Shown here: positions 49,376-60,545 of the stretch, in pieces
Layout: each line of letters begins with the position of its first letter
Numbering within the stretch: the stretch's first letter is position 1
Assembly: GCA_008973525.1 (NCBI GenBank)
Contig: WACJ01000257.1
Coordinates: forward strand, 124,001 to 188,000
From: Stenopsyche tienmushanensis
Lineage: Eukaryota > Arthropoda > Insecta > Trichoptera > Stenopsychidae
Length of the DNA: 64,000 nt
Direction: 5' to 3'
The notes under the pieces: generated by a model
What the model was told of the DNA's origin: nothing
The model's database searches: none
Seen by the model: the letters and a program-made list of their open reading frames with translations, nothing else
Translations under genes and position numbers: made by a program

Positions 49376-50105
49376 TCATCATCATCATCATCAGCTTGTG
49401 TCTATTGAACGTAGGCTTCCCACAAAAGTTCCCGTCCTTCTCAGCCCTCCGTTTTCCTCATCCAGCTTCCTCCTGCTATTCTTCTGATGTCGTTAGTCCA
49501 TCTTACAGTCAGCCCTTAGGGTGTCAATCCAACACTTTTCTTTCCCATTGATCGTCGTCTTGGTATCAATTTTCGCTTTAAAAATGTACTTAGGCTTTCC
49601 AAATTCTGCCCATCCCAGTTGTATTCCCCTGTCGATTTCTTTTCAGAAATTCTCTCGTCCTAGTTGTATTACTTGTCCCAGGTAAGTCTGTTCATTTACA
49701 ACGTCAATTTGCGTTCCACCAATGGATATCGGCCCAAGGGTCTAAGAATTGTGACCATTTATCATGGATTTGGTTTTAACCATGTTCATTTTCAGAACAA
49801 TTTTGCTTGACGCTTCATTTAAGTTGTAGAGCATGTCGTGAAGCTTTTCAGGTAATTCGGCTTTTAAAACTATGTCAAATTTTCCGTTTATATTTATTCC
49901 ACACTTTTTTCAAGATAGCAATTTAAACACATCTTTCAAAGCGTTTATGAAAAGCTTAGGAGATATAACATCAATCTGCCTGAGATCTTTTCTTATATTA
50001 ATACTATTGGTGTTATCATGGAGCTGGACCATCATAGTTGCAGAGTTATACGGAGATTTGATCTAAGTCTATATTGCAGCGTTGTAGTGACTCTAAAACT
50101 AGAAT
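49376..50105 (-). pseudogene. RTE-like non-LTR retrotransposon, 5'-truncated reverse transcriptase
   Basis: The minus strand, with stops, reads: LESLQRCNID (about 50090), MMVQLHDNTNSINI, DVISPKLFINALKDVFKLL (reverse transcriptase block around the GD.ISPxLF motif), NEASSKIVLKMNMVKTKSMI, GPISIGGTQIDVVNEQTYLG, then QLGRENF.KEIDRGIQLGWA with EFGKPKYIFKAKI, and finally KCWIDTLRADC followed by NSRRKLDEENGGLRRTGTF. The YLGQ / QLGWAxFGK blocks are typical of RTE-like LINEs common in insects. The catalytic FADD box is missing, apparently lost by a deletion between KFDIVL and the following helix. Another deletion lies after FKAKI. The element ends in a (GATGAT)n tail (49376-49395 on the plus strand as CAT repeats), as RTE-type LINEs often do. 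The 64-codon plus frame at 49872 is a shadow. Confidence 0.85.
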
Positions 50106-50234
50106 AATAATGAAATAGTTCAAAGTTAATAATATGCTTTCGGTGACTTGTTGATACTTTCGGATTGTTTATACAGATGCAATTCGCCAAATTAACTGCG
50201 ACTTCTGTCTCGCTTCGGACGCAATGTGACAAAT

Positions 50235-50474
50235 ATTGCGTCTTTTTAACAATATCTATTTAGAGTCATGCGTATGCACCGCTTATCATCTTGTGGTGAC
50301 GTGCGGCAGATGGGAAGTCATCAAATAACCTTGGCTGCGAGAAGATGTCCTTCCTACGGGCTCATAGCTGTAAACTTTCTCTCCATAAATAAAAAAAAAT
50401 AGTTAAGACGAGAGGATTTTTGTTAGCATCCAACCACACTTCCATCCAACTGCTCAGCTTTTTCATGGCTCGAG
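50235..50474 (+). repeat. LTR-like repeat, copy 3 (3'-truncated)
   Basis: It begins in TGCGTCTTTTTAACAATATC and shares with copy 2 CAGATGGGAAGTCATC, ACCTTGGCTG, GAGAAGATGTCCTTCCT, CTCTCCATAAAT with an A-run, TTAAGACGAG and CAACTGCTCAGCTT. Similarity fades before the GTTACA end. It starts about 130 bp from the start of the reverse transcriptase relic on the other strand. I see no sign that the two belong together. Confidence 0.5.
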
Positions 50475-50479
50475 GTATT

Positions 50480-51061
50480 CTATATGAATAATTTTATCTA
50501 ATTTACCATTTTTAATTATTGATGATTTGTTAGTTAACGTATTATAACAACACGAAAATCAATCAAACTTTCTTTCGCATAAAATGTTAACCAAACCAAA
50601 TTAACCGATATTTTCGTTTCGTGTCAGTTTCGGTTTTCATTCCGACAAAAATAACGGTTTTACCAGTTTTCAGTTCAGTTCCGATTTGAAGCCCCTGATA
50701 AACACCACACCATTAATTTCATATCAGTGCTGAGAAATCGTATTAATTAGGCATTTCTGCCTATTGTAATGGGCCCCATTGTTGAGGAAGTCATTCACTA
50801 GTCAAAGGATAAATGCGTGTTTGGTTGAATGCTAATGCTCACCACATATGACGCGATTGTCTGAAAACGGAGCAATAAAAACATGTTCGCCAAACAATAA
50901 GACATTCATGTCATCTTTAATTCATGCGCGAATTCAAATTGAAATGATCCAGATATTTGCGAATAAATTCTTAAGCATTCAGGGCAAAATATTATTGTGC
51001 TTATTACAATAAGTGGAGTTTCGCAAACAACTCCAATCGGCAGTAATAAAGTTTTCAACAG
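50480..51061. other. Non-coding stretch
   Basis: Nothing recognised. Confidence 0.4.
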
Positions 51062-51858
51062 CAAAAATCCGGATTTTTTTATTTTCTGGATTGTTTAAAA
51101 TAAAACAAAATATTATAACTTGCTGATTTGGATAAGGAGAATCGTGTCTACTTTGCTCATGTACGTGATGAATTGCATACTACGAAGTATACTAATTGTT
51201 TAATATCAGAAGATGGAAGCATAGAGTTGTGAAAAAATCAGTAAATACAGAAATTGAAGAGTGTATTTTTATGTAGTCCATACAAAGCCGATCAACTAGA
51301 CAGCCAATATCTGGTCCATTATTGTGTGAATATGCAATATTTTCCAATGCAAAATGAAATGGAGATTCCACTTTCAAAGCAATTTCGAGCTGGCTTGAAA
51401 AATTTAAAGGACGACATGGTATCAAGGAACTTGAAATTCATGGGGGAAAGCTTTATGCTGACATACCTTCAGCAAACACATTCATTGACACGTTAAAGTT
51501 ATTTGTGGAGTAGGAAGGAAGTTAATAACAAATAGTTTATATACAGTACTGATGAGACCAGCTTAAATTGGAAAAAACATACTCAACAATTCTTTAGCAT
51601 TAAGATATGAAAATACTTCACCTGGGTACAAAATTAGAAAATAACGTGTCATTTTAATGGTGTGTGCAAATGCAGCAAGCAAACACAGACTACCACTGCT
51701 TGTCATTGGAAAATCATCATAATAAAAAATAATGTATTATATGTGTATGTAAATCTAGACAAATAAAAATTATTCATACTTTCCCTTTCGATTATGATTA
51801 TATTAGATTATCCAGATTTTTGTTATCCGGATTACGTTATATAGTCGAGGTTCTACTG
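51062..51858 (+). mobile_element. Tigger/jerky-type element, copy B, internally deleted
   Basis: This is collinear with the reverse of copy A (32841-33777). The right terminal region (51740-51858, with TTATCCGGATTACGTTATAT and GAGGTTCTACTG) matches copy A. The plus strand encodes QPISGPLLCEYAIFSN, STFKAISSWLEKFKGRHGIK, IHGGKLYADIPSANTF and, further on, VCANAASKHRLPLLVIGKSS. The first is a Tc5/CENP-B-type DNA-binding domain; the last is the strand around the first catalytic block. It is then cut straight to the 3' terminal region, so its C-terminus is lost while copy A retains one. The 80-codon frame at 51254-51496 is a shifted shadow. Confidence 0.8.
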
Positions 51859-53372
51859 TATGTGAAATACTGAGATGGATAGTATTAAAATTGTATTTCA
51901 ATTATTCTTATATGCACTTTTCAACTTCACGTTAGTTTTCTACCTTACAAATTAAGAAAGTAAAATTATCATGGTTTTCAAATGTAGATACTAAGCAAGA
52001 AGACTACTTTCGAAGGAAAACTATTCAATCTTTGAAAATAACCCTCTTTTTCTATTGAGAGCTATCTCAGTGCAAATCTCTGTATGAATGTTCATAAGCA
52101 AAACTCGGAGATCGTGTTGCTTTTAATACCAAGCACACGAAGATTTGAATCAATGATAAGGATGAAATGTATGTTACCATTTCCCATTATAGGATATCGT
52201 TGAAGTATTAGTTGTATGCGCGCGTGGTTAATAAAACTATTCAATCCTTCAGAGGCTTTTCATCTGCGCTTCAAATTAGTAAAATTTATAATCTTAAGCA
52301 CCTTGTACAATTTTTGCCTTGCTTATGAAAATATAATATTTACCAACAATGCGATTTAAAATCACTCAGATTTGTCACATCATCAAACAATTCTTAAGCT
52401 TCGATTCAATCCATGAAACTTTGAAAAATTGCATAGTAGTAATAGGGATGAGTTATTTATTTTGTATTAAGTTATATAATTCTGCCAAATAACAAACTTG
52501 TCATACAATCGATCAAAATAAAGATTGTGGACGATTAGCAGTATTTATACTTCGAACCGAAGAGTATTTCGGTCGACGGTTTAAGTGGTCATTTTTGAAG
52601 CCAAAGCGGCTATTGACTCTTGCGAATCTCTCAAAAAATCTGTATTTACACGCATTAAGGTAAATGTGTAAACGTCGGAGTATTATATCAGTATATTATT
52701 TGAAAACGCGTAAATTACTGGTAATAGTCGGTCGGTAGATTTTCCGCATTAGAGCGTTGTAGTAGTTTCCGTGTCGCAAGTCGCGTGCTCAGGCACCGAC
52801 TCAGCTATTGGGCCAAGGTTGCATATTAATAAAGCCTTTGTTTAAGGGACCAATTCCACGGCCACAGACTTTGGCCTTTTGATAAGCATGCTAGCTCCGA
52901 AGGGCAATCAATCAAACCACTAGCCACACTAAAATGCGTTAATTTCGGAAAAACGCGATTTACTGCATGTACCACAAATTGAGACTTTGCTCCGGCGGTT
53001 TTATCGCCTATTCCATTAAAACCCTTTTTTTGGTAAATTTAAAACATGAACGGTGGTGCCTGATGTGTACATGTTGTGTGTAGGTACTCGAAAGCTCTTC
53101 TGCCCGGTTAAAGTTCCCGCAACCGTTCGGTGAACTTTGTCGATACCGGTTGGTAATTAAGCTCGCCGTTGCTCACCCAATTTAATCGAATCCTCGCCAT
53201 ATTTAATAAATATTGTAATTCATTTAGGATAATTCTAAATAAGTTAAAGCCGAATGGACCTTTAAAATACATAATTAATACTTAACACCGGCATTCCGTA
53301 AGGAAAATCTGTGGATCAAGTTGTAACTATACAAATTCAATCGTATATCTATTAATATTCAATACATATGTT
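51859..53372. other. Non-coding stretch
   Basis: AT-rich to about 52540, then somewhat GC-richer to 53210. No ORF longer than 60 codons and no shared repeat. Confidence 0.42.
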
Positions 53373-53847
53373 TTAACCCTTTAGAGAGGTGAAACACAAT
53401 GTTATGTCTGAATTCCAGTGACTCAAAAAAGCATTCTTACACGTTGAGCTCGGAGACAAACAGAGACGGAGAGTGACTTGCAATTTAAGTTTGGAGAGAA
53501 ACAGAAACGGAGAGATTATCTTGCTGGTCGGAGATTGTGAATGGAAGACAGTTATAGAGAGAGTATCTTGCGTACATCGTACTATTTTATAGATCTTTGA
53601 CCCAATTTTATCGAATAATAATGACGTGTGAATGATAAATGTATTTCAAGTGTATTGTTTATGTTTACTTGAAGAAATTACCAAATATTGTACAACATTG
53701 ATAGAGTTTATTTATTAATGTACAAGCTTCCAACACGCTGCGACGGTCCTGACAGATGAGTAGATTTATACGGATAAGTGGCGGATATGCGAATATAGCA
53801 TCTAAATTTATGATTATTTAAAATTAGCTCACTACTCAAAGGGTCAA
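53373..53847. mobile_element. TTAA-type (piggyBac-like) non-autonomous element with internal tandem repeat
   Basis: The left edge reads TTAACCCTTTAGAGAGGTGA. The right edge, inverted, reads TTGACCCTTTGAGTAGTGAG. CCCTTTGAG-type ends next to TTAA are typical of piggyBac-superfamily elements. The interior of about 475 bp total is non-coding. It holds three degenerate units ending in TTGC at 53448-53482 (CGGAGACAAACAGAGACGGA), 53491-53524 (TGGAGAGAAACAGAAACGGA) and 53527-53571. Superfamily placement rests on the ends only, and the right TTAA has decayed to TTGA. Confidence 0.52.
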
Positions 53848-56800
53848 TGCAATGACGCGATGCTGATATATTAATGCGCAATTAGCGTATTTTGCAAGTC
53901 ACTTGGATTGATCACAATATTTACGGGTGGGTGTTAGACTTCACGATTCCCACCCATAAAACCTCAGGGGGGAAGACAATCCTACACCTATGAGCAATGG
54001 TTGAACTTCTACGGTAATGATGTGGAGTAGAGATATGTGAAAGTAGCCTCGTCGATTTGCTTATCAAACGCTGCTAAGGTAGCCCAGATAATATGTGTTG
54101 GATGCGCAGGTCACCCTGTGCTGCATACCCATAAAGAGATGTGTGGAACAACCGATTACAGTAGTCGGTGGAGACTGTGTCAAAGACTCACCACTGTCCT
54201 CAACAGCCTTGGCAAACTCTTTGTTCTACGTTCTTAATTCCTACGTCTGGGTCACAAGTTCTCTTTATTAGAAAGGTGTTGGGCAGTGCGGGAAGGTTCG
54301 GAAATGCGTTCAAAATCTGTAGTCTGTGAGACTAATGATTAGTGATCTAGGGTTAAAGATACATTGTCTTGCATGCAAAAAAGGTATTAATCGAGAATAC
54401 AAAATCAAAGCAAATGCATATTGCATTAAGTCGCCAGTCACACCTCCTGTAAGATTCACACCCAAAATGATTGAATTACGAGTCCAACCACTTAACAACG
54501 GGACTACCCATAGATATAGACGTAGGATAGTTCCTCAAAATATGCTCATATCAGTGGTGACAATTATTCCGTGACCACGGACAGATCGTCATGCCCGAAA
54601 CATTAAAAAGGGTAATCTCCGCACGTATATTAATGCCAATGTAAATCCATTTTTATAAACAACATATATTTCACGCAAATTTTAAGAACTTAATGGATGT
54701 ATAGATATATTCACTTACGTCGTTCAGATTTTGATATGCGGAGGCGCAAAAGGTAAAGTCTGATATTTATTATTAAATTCGAAGCCGGGAATCCAAAGAG
54801 ATTCCAGGTTTCCCGAAATGAAATTTATTCTTCGGCAAGGATATGCAAATTTTCGTCGGAGGCAAAAATCCAGCAACGGTCTTATATCCGTGTGGAAATC
54901 ACGAAAATTTCAGCACGCAGGAGCTTTGAACGCAGGCACCTGGATGACAAATGTGCTCCACGTGTCATCATACGAGAAACAACCATCCCACGGGGCTTTC
55001 ACCATTGTAGCATGTACAAACAATAAGGTTAAACAGTTTACGACGCATCTTCGATGGTAAATGTCAATATTGTATTTTCTTGAACTTCAAACCATTCAAT
55101 GCAAGAACAAATAGGAGTATTCGTACCATCAATTTGTACAAAATATCCGAGATAAATCAAGGCTATTTTTTGACTAATACTAATTCGTACTAAACATCGT
55201 TTGCATTTTCATAGTTAAAACGAGTACATTTCCAAAAAATTAAATATCTCATTACCGATTGCTCTATAGATGAATAACAATGGCCCTTATTGTTTGTATA
55301 AAGCTATCTTGTTTGCTTATTTTTTCATACTATCTACATTATAATACTCTTCAACCGATCAAATGTAAATATCTTTTAATTTTATTATATTTAATAAATG
55401 ATATATTTATCGATTAACTAATGAAGTTTGTTGCAAAAATAATCACACAATAATAAATATAAAAATGTTCATATAAATATGAATTAAATTGAAGCAAAAG
55501 CGAACTTTTAACTTGCCAGCAATGACATTCAAATGATATTTTATTCTTATTTCTGTCGGTTTTTAAAACCATTATTTTCTTTTTTTATTCCAATAATCTG
55601 ACTAAGAACTTGGATATTTTTTTATGTAATCCAAGAATTCGGTTCAATTTTGGGATTTATTAATTGACGAAGAGAGACTGTGAGGGATTGAATCCCAGTA
55701 ACGTAAGGCTCCGTCCTCAACAAAGCTCCGGCTTATAACAACATTCATTCCTTTCATGTGGGATTGAGATTTTTTTTCCACTGCTGCTTATTTATATTTT
55801 ATGCTAACATGTTAATCGTTAATTAAACTATTAGGTAAAGCGGAAAGAAATGTCATTTTTTTTATTGCGTCTTTGCCGTCAGTTTGATCGGGTTGCTGTC
55901 AAGTGAATACGTCAAGGTTAGTGTCATTTTGAAGCTCTGTTGTTTGTCTTACTTTTTAAAATATTTTAATTTTAATACGAAATACTTTGACTTTCAACAC
56001 TTTGAATACCCCAAATAATGCAACAGTGTATTTCTCTTGCTCCAATGAAAGTTCATTTGATCACAGAATCCACCTATCTAAATGCCGACATTCGTCCGAT
56101 TTTTAAAATACAAGTTTAAAGGACCTTCTACCAGAAAATGGTTGCAAAGCTTTCACATCTCCCATTATGCTCGCGCAATACTTCAACGCTACAATAAGAT
56201 ATTTTGATTCCCTTTTTTTAGCATTCGAAAGATCTTCTACAATTATGGATACATTTTTGAAAAATAAGCCCTCGCTTAAATTTATCATGTATTTTCGCTA
56301 GTGAACTCTTCATGTTCCCTCAAATTGAGCAACATTAGTAGATATAACGTTATGTAAAGATGAAAAAATATGAACACATTATTTAATAATGTCTATTTTT
56401 CCTTACTTTGCAGCATGAAATACTTGCTGCTCTTGATATAATGCAAAAATTTTCATATGCGCTGTGTTAGAACGACGAAATTTAAATGATAAATATTCAA
56501 ATTATTTGGATATTGAAACGAACACGAGCCTTTGATATATTCACACCTGAAACTCGTTTCATGGTTTTATAACGACGCATTCGATAGGTTATTTTGTGTG
56601 TGAGATTATATCGCACATACATTTGGTAGGCGGAAATGGCCTGTAACCGGCTGCGGCATCTACATGCCGATCATGAAACAGGAAGTGCACAGACGGCTAC
56701 GTCTGTCTGTCTGTCCCTGCCATGGAAACAGGAAACGAACATTTATCATAATTATACGGCACCCTCCGGCAACCCTTCCTACAGACCCTAAACAGAAACG

Positions 56801-57021
56801 AAGGTGTACAATGTATGCACTGTGACACACGTGAGTTAATCCATTCCTCTTCATTATTAAAAGGCATCTTTTTTACATGCGAGTAAAAGCTCGGTTTTAT
56901 GTGTTAACACGTACCACTGAAATGGCTTCTCCTTAATGAAGAATTTTAATGAGATTAAAATAATGTGCGCATATTGCATAATTTCGCCAAAAATAGAAAA
57001 TCATTAAATCCTAGTTCATTG
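53848..57021. other. Long non-coding stretch
   Basis: GC-richer parts at 53930-54590, 54780-55050 and 56590-56860 contain frames of 60-82 codons, none recognisable. A TCTG tandem lies near 56700-56715. The remainder is AT-rich. Confidence 0.4.
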
Positions 57022-57023
57022 TA

Positions 57024-57739
57024 CTAGGTATATCCCGAAAGTAAGTGTATTAATTTTTTTTTTTTTTTAGAAAAAGCATATTTGAAAATAAATACACGAT
57101 ATTGTTAATACACTTGTTAGTTATTTTTCAACATAATCGCTATCCCATTTAATCCATCTGGTGAACCGTGGCATAAGCTTCTTTAGGCCCTCCTCAAAGA
57201 ACTCTCCCGCCAGCTCCTTCCCCCATTTCAGAGCCTCTTTCTGCACCTGCTCGTTAGATGATATATCAATTCCACCCATGCGTTCTTTCAGGGAGAGGAA
57301 AAGGTGATAATCTGAAGGCGCCAAGTCAGAAGAATACCATGGGTGGTACAAAACATCCCAACCAAATAAGTCCAAAACTGTCTTGTTGGCTAAGACTGTG
57401 TGATAACGGGCGTTGTCGTGCAACAAGCACACTCTTCATCAGCATACCCTTTTTTTTGTTTTGAATGCTTTTTTACTCACTTTTTATGTCCAGTTACAAT
57501 AGAGCTTAGAAAATCCTAGAGTCAAAGAAATCACAAAACATGGCGCGCACTTGGCGGGATTTATCGACATCTTCCACGCAACTGGACACTACAATATGAA
57601 TTTACGTACCATCGTATTCCTGCTATGTTGACTTTGTCATGAGACCCCCCACTATCATTCAGTATAGCCAATCCTTTAAAAAACAACAAGAAAACAGCCT
57701 GTTATTGTCACAGTACACTTACTTTCGGGATATTCCTCG
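57024..57739 (-). mobile_element. mariner element, internally deleted, with C-terminal transposase ORF and both TIRs
   Basis: Terminal repeats share ATATCCCGAAAGTAAGTGTA exactly (57030-57049 and inverted 57714-57733), and the similarity extends outward by about 6 bases to CTAGG/CGAGG. A TA precedes the left end. The minus-strand ORF 57432-57121 (103 codons) holds the second catalytic Asp in LHDNARYH and the third in YSSDLAPSDYHLF, with 34 residues between them: the DD34D signature of mariner. The C-terminus, MPRFTRWIKWDSDYVEK, is complete. The N-terminal two thirds, including the helix-turn-helix domains and first Asp, are gone. About 716 bp remain of an expected 1.3 kb. The Met at 57432 is incidental, not a true start. 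The ORF itself has no stop, so the copy is fairly young. Confidence 0.9.
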
Positions 57740-57784
57740 AACGGCAATCAAAATCATAGGACTCACTTTTTAAAGAGATCGACA

Positions 57785-58185
57785 AACAAAGTTCTATTAA
57801 ATGGATTTCATTTTTTTCAAATAAAATTGCTGTTTATACGCATAGACTTTCGATTTAAGATAGTCCCTAAGAAGAATTCTAAAAGCGTTAAATCGCACGA
57901 TATCGGCAGACAGTTCACTTTGCCGCCGCGCGAGATAACCAAGCTCTCAAATAGCTTGTGCATAATATCCATCATGATGTGGCATGTAGCGCTGTCCTGT
58001 TAGAACCATATATCATCGGTATCCATATCATCCAGTTTAGTTCACAAAAAAATGTTCATCATTGATCTGTAGCGCTCACATTAACGGTTAAATATGCAAA
58101 ATAAATAATAAATGGCAATGCAAAAAAAAATCCGCACCAAACAGTGACTTTCTCTGAATGGTCACTGTTGCTGGTGCTAATGATG
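57785..58185 (-). pseudogene. second mariner-type transposase pseudogene (CDLTPLDFF-type lineage)
   Basis: The minus strand reads, across frameshifts and stops: SEKVTVWCGFF (about 58165), ERYRSMMNIF with LDDMDTDDIWF, QDSATCHT (second catalytic block), FESLVISRGGKVNCLPISCD and LTLLEFFLGTILNRKSMRIN (third block). This is the lineage whose members carry WFQQDGATCHT and SCDLTPLDFFLW, distinct from the YSPDLAPSDYHLF lineage just upstream. The N-terminus and the extreme C-terminus are absent, and no terminal repeats were found. It starts about 45 bp beyond the right end of the other mariner. Confidence 0.82.
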
Positions 58186-60159
58186 TTGGTGGTACATCAA
58201 GTGTGGATTGTTATCGTCTCAAATCTGATAGTTTTATTTCAAAAATAATTACTAATTAAAATAATACTGCGACTACAGTATTGATGTTTTCAAAACTATC
58301 CGCGTGCTCCGTGACTTCTGTTATTCACTGTAGTTGGAATTCAATTTTTATGGTCGTATTGTCCAGGTGTAGATAATTTCACGAGTTGGTGCCCAAATAT
58401 CCCGATATTATATATCAAATCGAATAAGGCTCCGCAGGAGCACAAAGCACGCATTAAACCATGCAAGACATTCCGGCTTCGATGCGAGAATTATTTTCAA
58501 TCTCACGAATTCCTGGTCCTGCTCGGAAAATTTAACCTATTCGTTATACAAAGATGATATTTTCGCTTGTGTGTTTTCCGCAAATGCATCGCAGAATCCG
58601 AGCCAAACGCTATGGCACGTGCAGATATTTTTGCGATTTTGTTGACGGTAAATAAGGTCCAATAAGCCCGACTCGGGCTTTCATTGAGCCAATTTTAGAT
58701 TTAGAGCCAATAACCTAACCGAAAACACACCAAGAAAATCCATATCTACTTTATACAAATACAGCATATTCTTATTTATTTAATTCTGAACAGAAAGGGG
58801 AAAACTTCAAAGAAATAAAGTGTATTTAACGAGAACATATCACATATTGTAAAAAATAACTACTTTACTTATTCTTTATACTCCGAACTCAAAAACAGGC
58901 TCATTATATAAATTTGTGTCAACTTATTACATTACTGTAAAATATACATTCACTGACTGTCAATCATCATAAATATTCACCCACAGTATAGGTGATTGTA
59001 TCGAATCTCAAGCTTGAAATTTTATTAATTGAACAGTAGTAATACAATTGAGTTATTGTGATCAATCTTAAATAGAATATGTTAAAGTTAATTATATAAA
59101 TAGCTTTGATTGATACAAAATACTGGGGCACTTTCATCATAAAAAACTTTTACCTAATAAACACTTTAATTTTTTAACTGGATAAAAAATTATTACAAAG
59201 TATGGAATGTACAATAGTTTTGTATCTTTGGTTTCAAAAATCCATAATATTATAGTAAAATTAGTGAAAATCAAACTGTGGCTCACTTAATCATAAAAAA
59301 TAGAAATGTGCTAAGAACCAAATGTGTATACCGCCAGTAAACGTCATTCAATAACAAAAATTGCATTGAAATTATTTGTGTAGAAAAATATGTGTGTACA
59401 ACTTTTAAGCTGCTATCTTGATTCGAAAAAGGATTTTTGTCCAAGCTTTGATTCCATAAAACCATTCGATAACATTGATAACATCTGTATAGAACACGTT
59501 ATTTTGCGTGTGTGTATAGTTGATGTATGAAATGCACAGATCTGTGTGGTATTAAAATTTAGATAAGCAAGATTTTAAATATTTAATTAAGTCAAAATTA
59601 TATTAAAATTTAATTATTAAAGCAGGCTCTTGGCAAATCATTAAAAATATTACTAAATACAACTATGATTGAATTGGTATAAAGATACCGAATTGAAAAA
59701 TGCAAATAAATATGAAATCGTTGATTTTTGCAGCCAATTGGAACCGAAGATGAAAAGTGGATCAATTATAGCAATAATTCCAATTTCCACACTTATCTAA
59801 TAGATTTAACCAGAAGCCAACAAAATAGCGTTCAATTAAGTAGAATCACACTACAAAAATCACCCTTTATATTATTTAGGAGTTGGGAGGATATAGGTGG
59901 TTGGGAAATATTACTAGTCTCTATCATCTATTAAAAAATAATAATTTAGATCTATTCAGATTTTTGTATTAAATAGTAATGTACGACACTTAAAAAACGG
60001 ACGGACGATACACTCGGACAATTTTAGACAAGCACATATTTTATTTCTACCCCAAGTACTTTTTGTAAAAGAAAAATCGAAAATACAAGATAGATAGATA
60101 GGATAATTGTATACGTTGTATTATTCATTTAAATTATAATTCAATAATTGTTAAAAATA
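58186..60159. other. Non-coding stretch
   Basis: AT-rich, nothing recognised apart from a GC-richer spell at about 58400-58700. Confidence 0.42.
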
Positions 60160-60245
60160 GTCACATATAGGCAACCCTATTAGACTTCATTGATAATCTC
60201 TATATTTACTTTTTCAGATCCTGGAAATCGAGGTGAAACCACAAC
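60160..60245 (-). mobile_element. tRNA-derived SINE, body fragment
   Basis: The order GGCAACCCTATTAGACTTCA, TTGATAATCTC, ATTTACTTTTTCAGATCCTG and GAAATCGAGGTGAAACC matches the SINE body region of the 16.6-kb copy (GGGCGTCCCTATATGACTTT ... CCAGGAAATCAGGGTAAACC). The head and tail are missing. It contributes a TTTTTCAG acceptor-like string at the start of the open frame that follows. Confidence 0.5.
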
Positions 60246-60540
60246 AACTATCGACTTCACCAAAGACAACTCAAAAGCTTACTTGGACAATAAAATATTG
60301 CTATATCACTCCATTAAAAAATCTTTTGAATGTTCAATCTGGTTGAAGGACTATTGGGAAGGAATTCTACAAGACAAGCAGTCTGCAAGAAACAATCCTA
60401 AAGCCAATTTGAAGCTATGGGATAGAATTCTAAAGCGGTTTTCAATCGAAAAGGCTACACCCAACACAACACACGCACAGCCCAAATCTTTAATTGACGG
60501 GCTGACGTTTAGAGGACTAATTGGAAGAAACGTTTTGTAA
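60190..60540 (+). other. Unassigned 116-codon open frame starting in a SINE fragment
   Basis: The frame begins within the SINE scrap and continues through unique DNA with hydrophilic, fairly balanced composition (for example WLKDYWEGILQDKQSARNNP). No domain was recognised and no donor site follows the open region. It could be a relic of a protein-coding repeat or chance. I do not call it a gene. Confidence 0.15.
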
Positions 60541-60545
60541 TCCAT

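Noticed and set aside
54326..54574. 82-codon frame with CLACKKG as a zinc-binding protein
   Set aside because: Only two Cys residues in a possible pair, no second pair, and an overlapping minus-strand frame.
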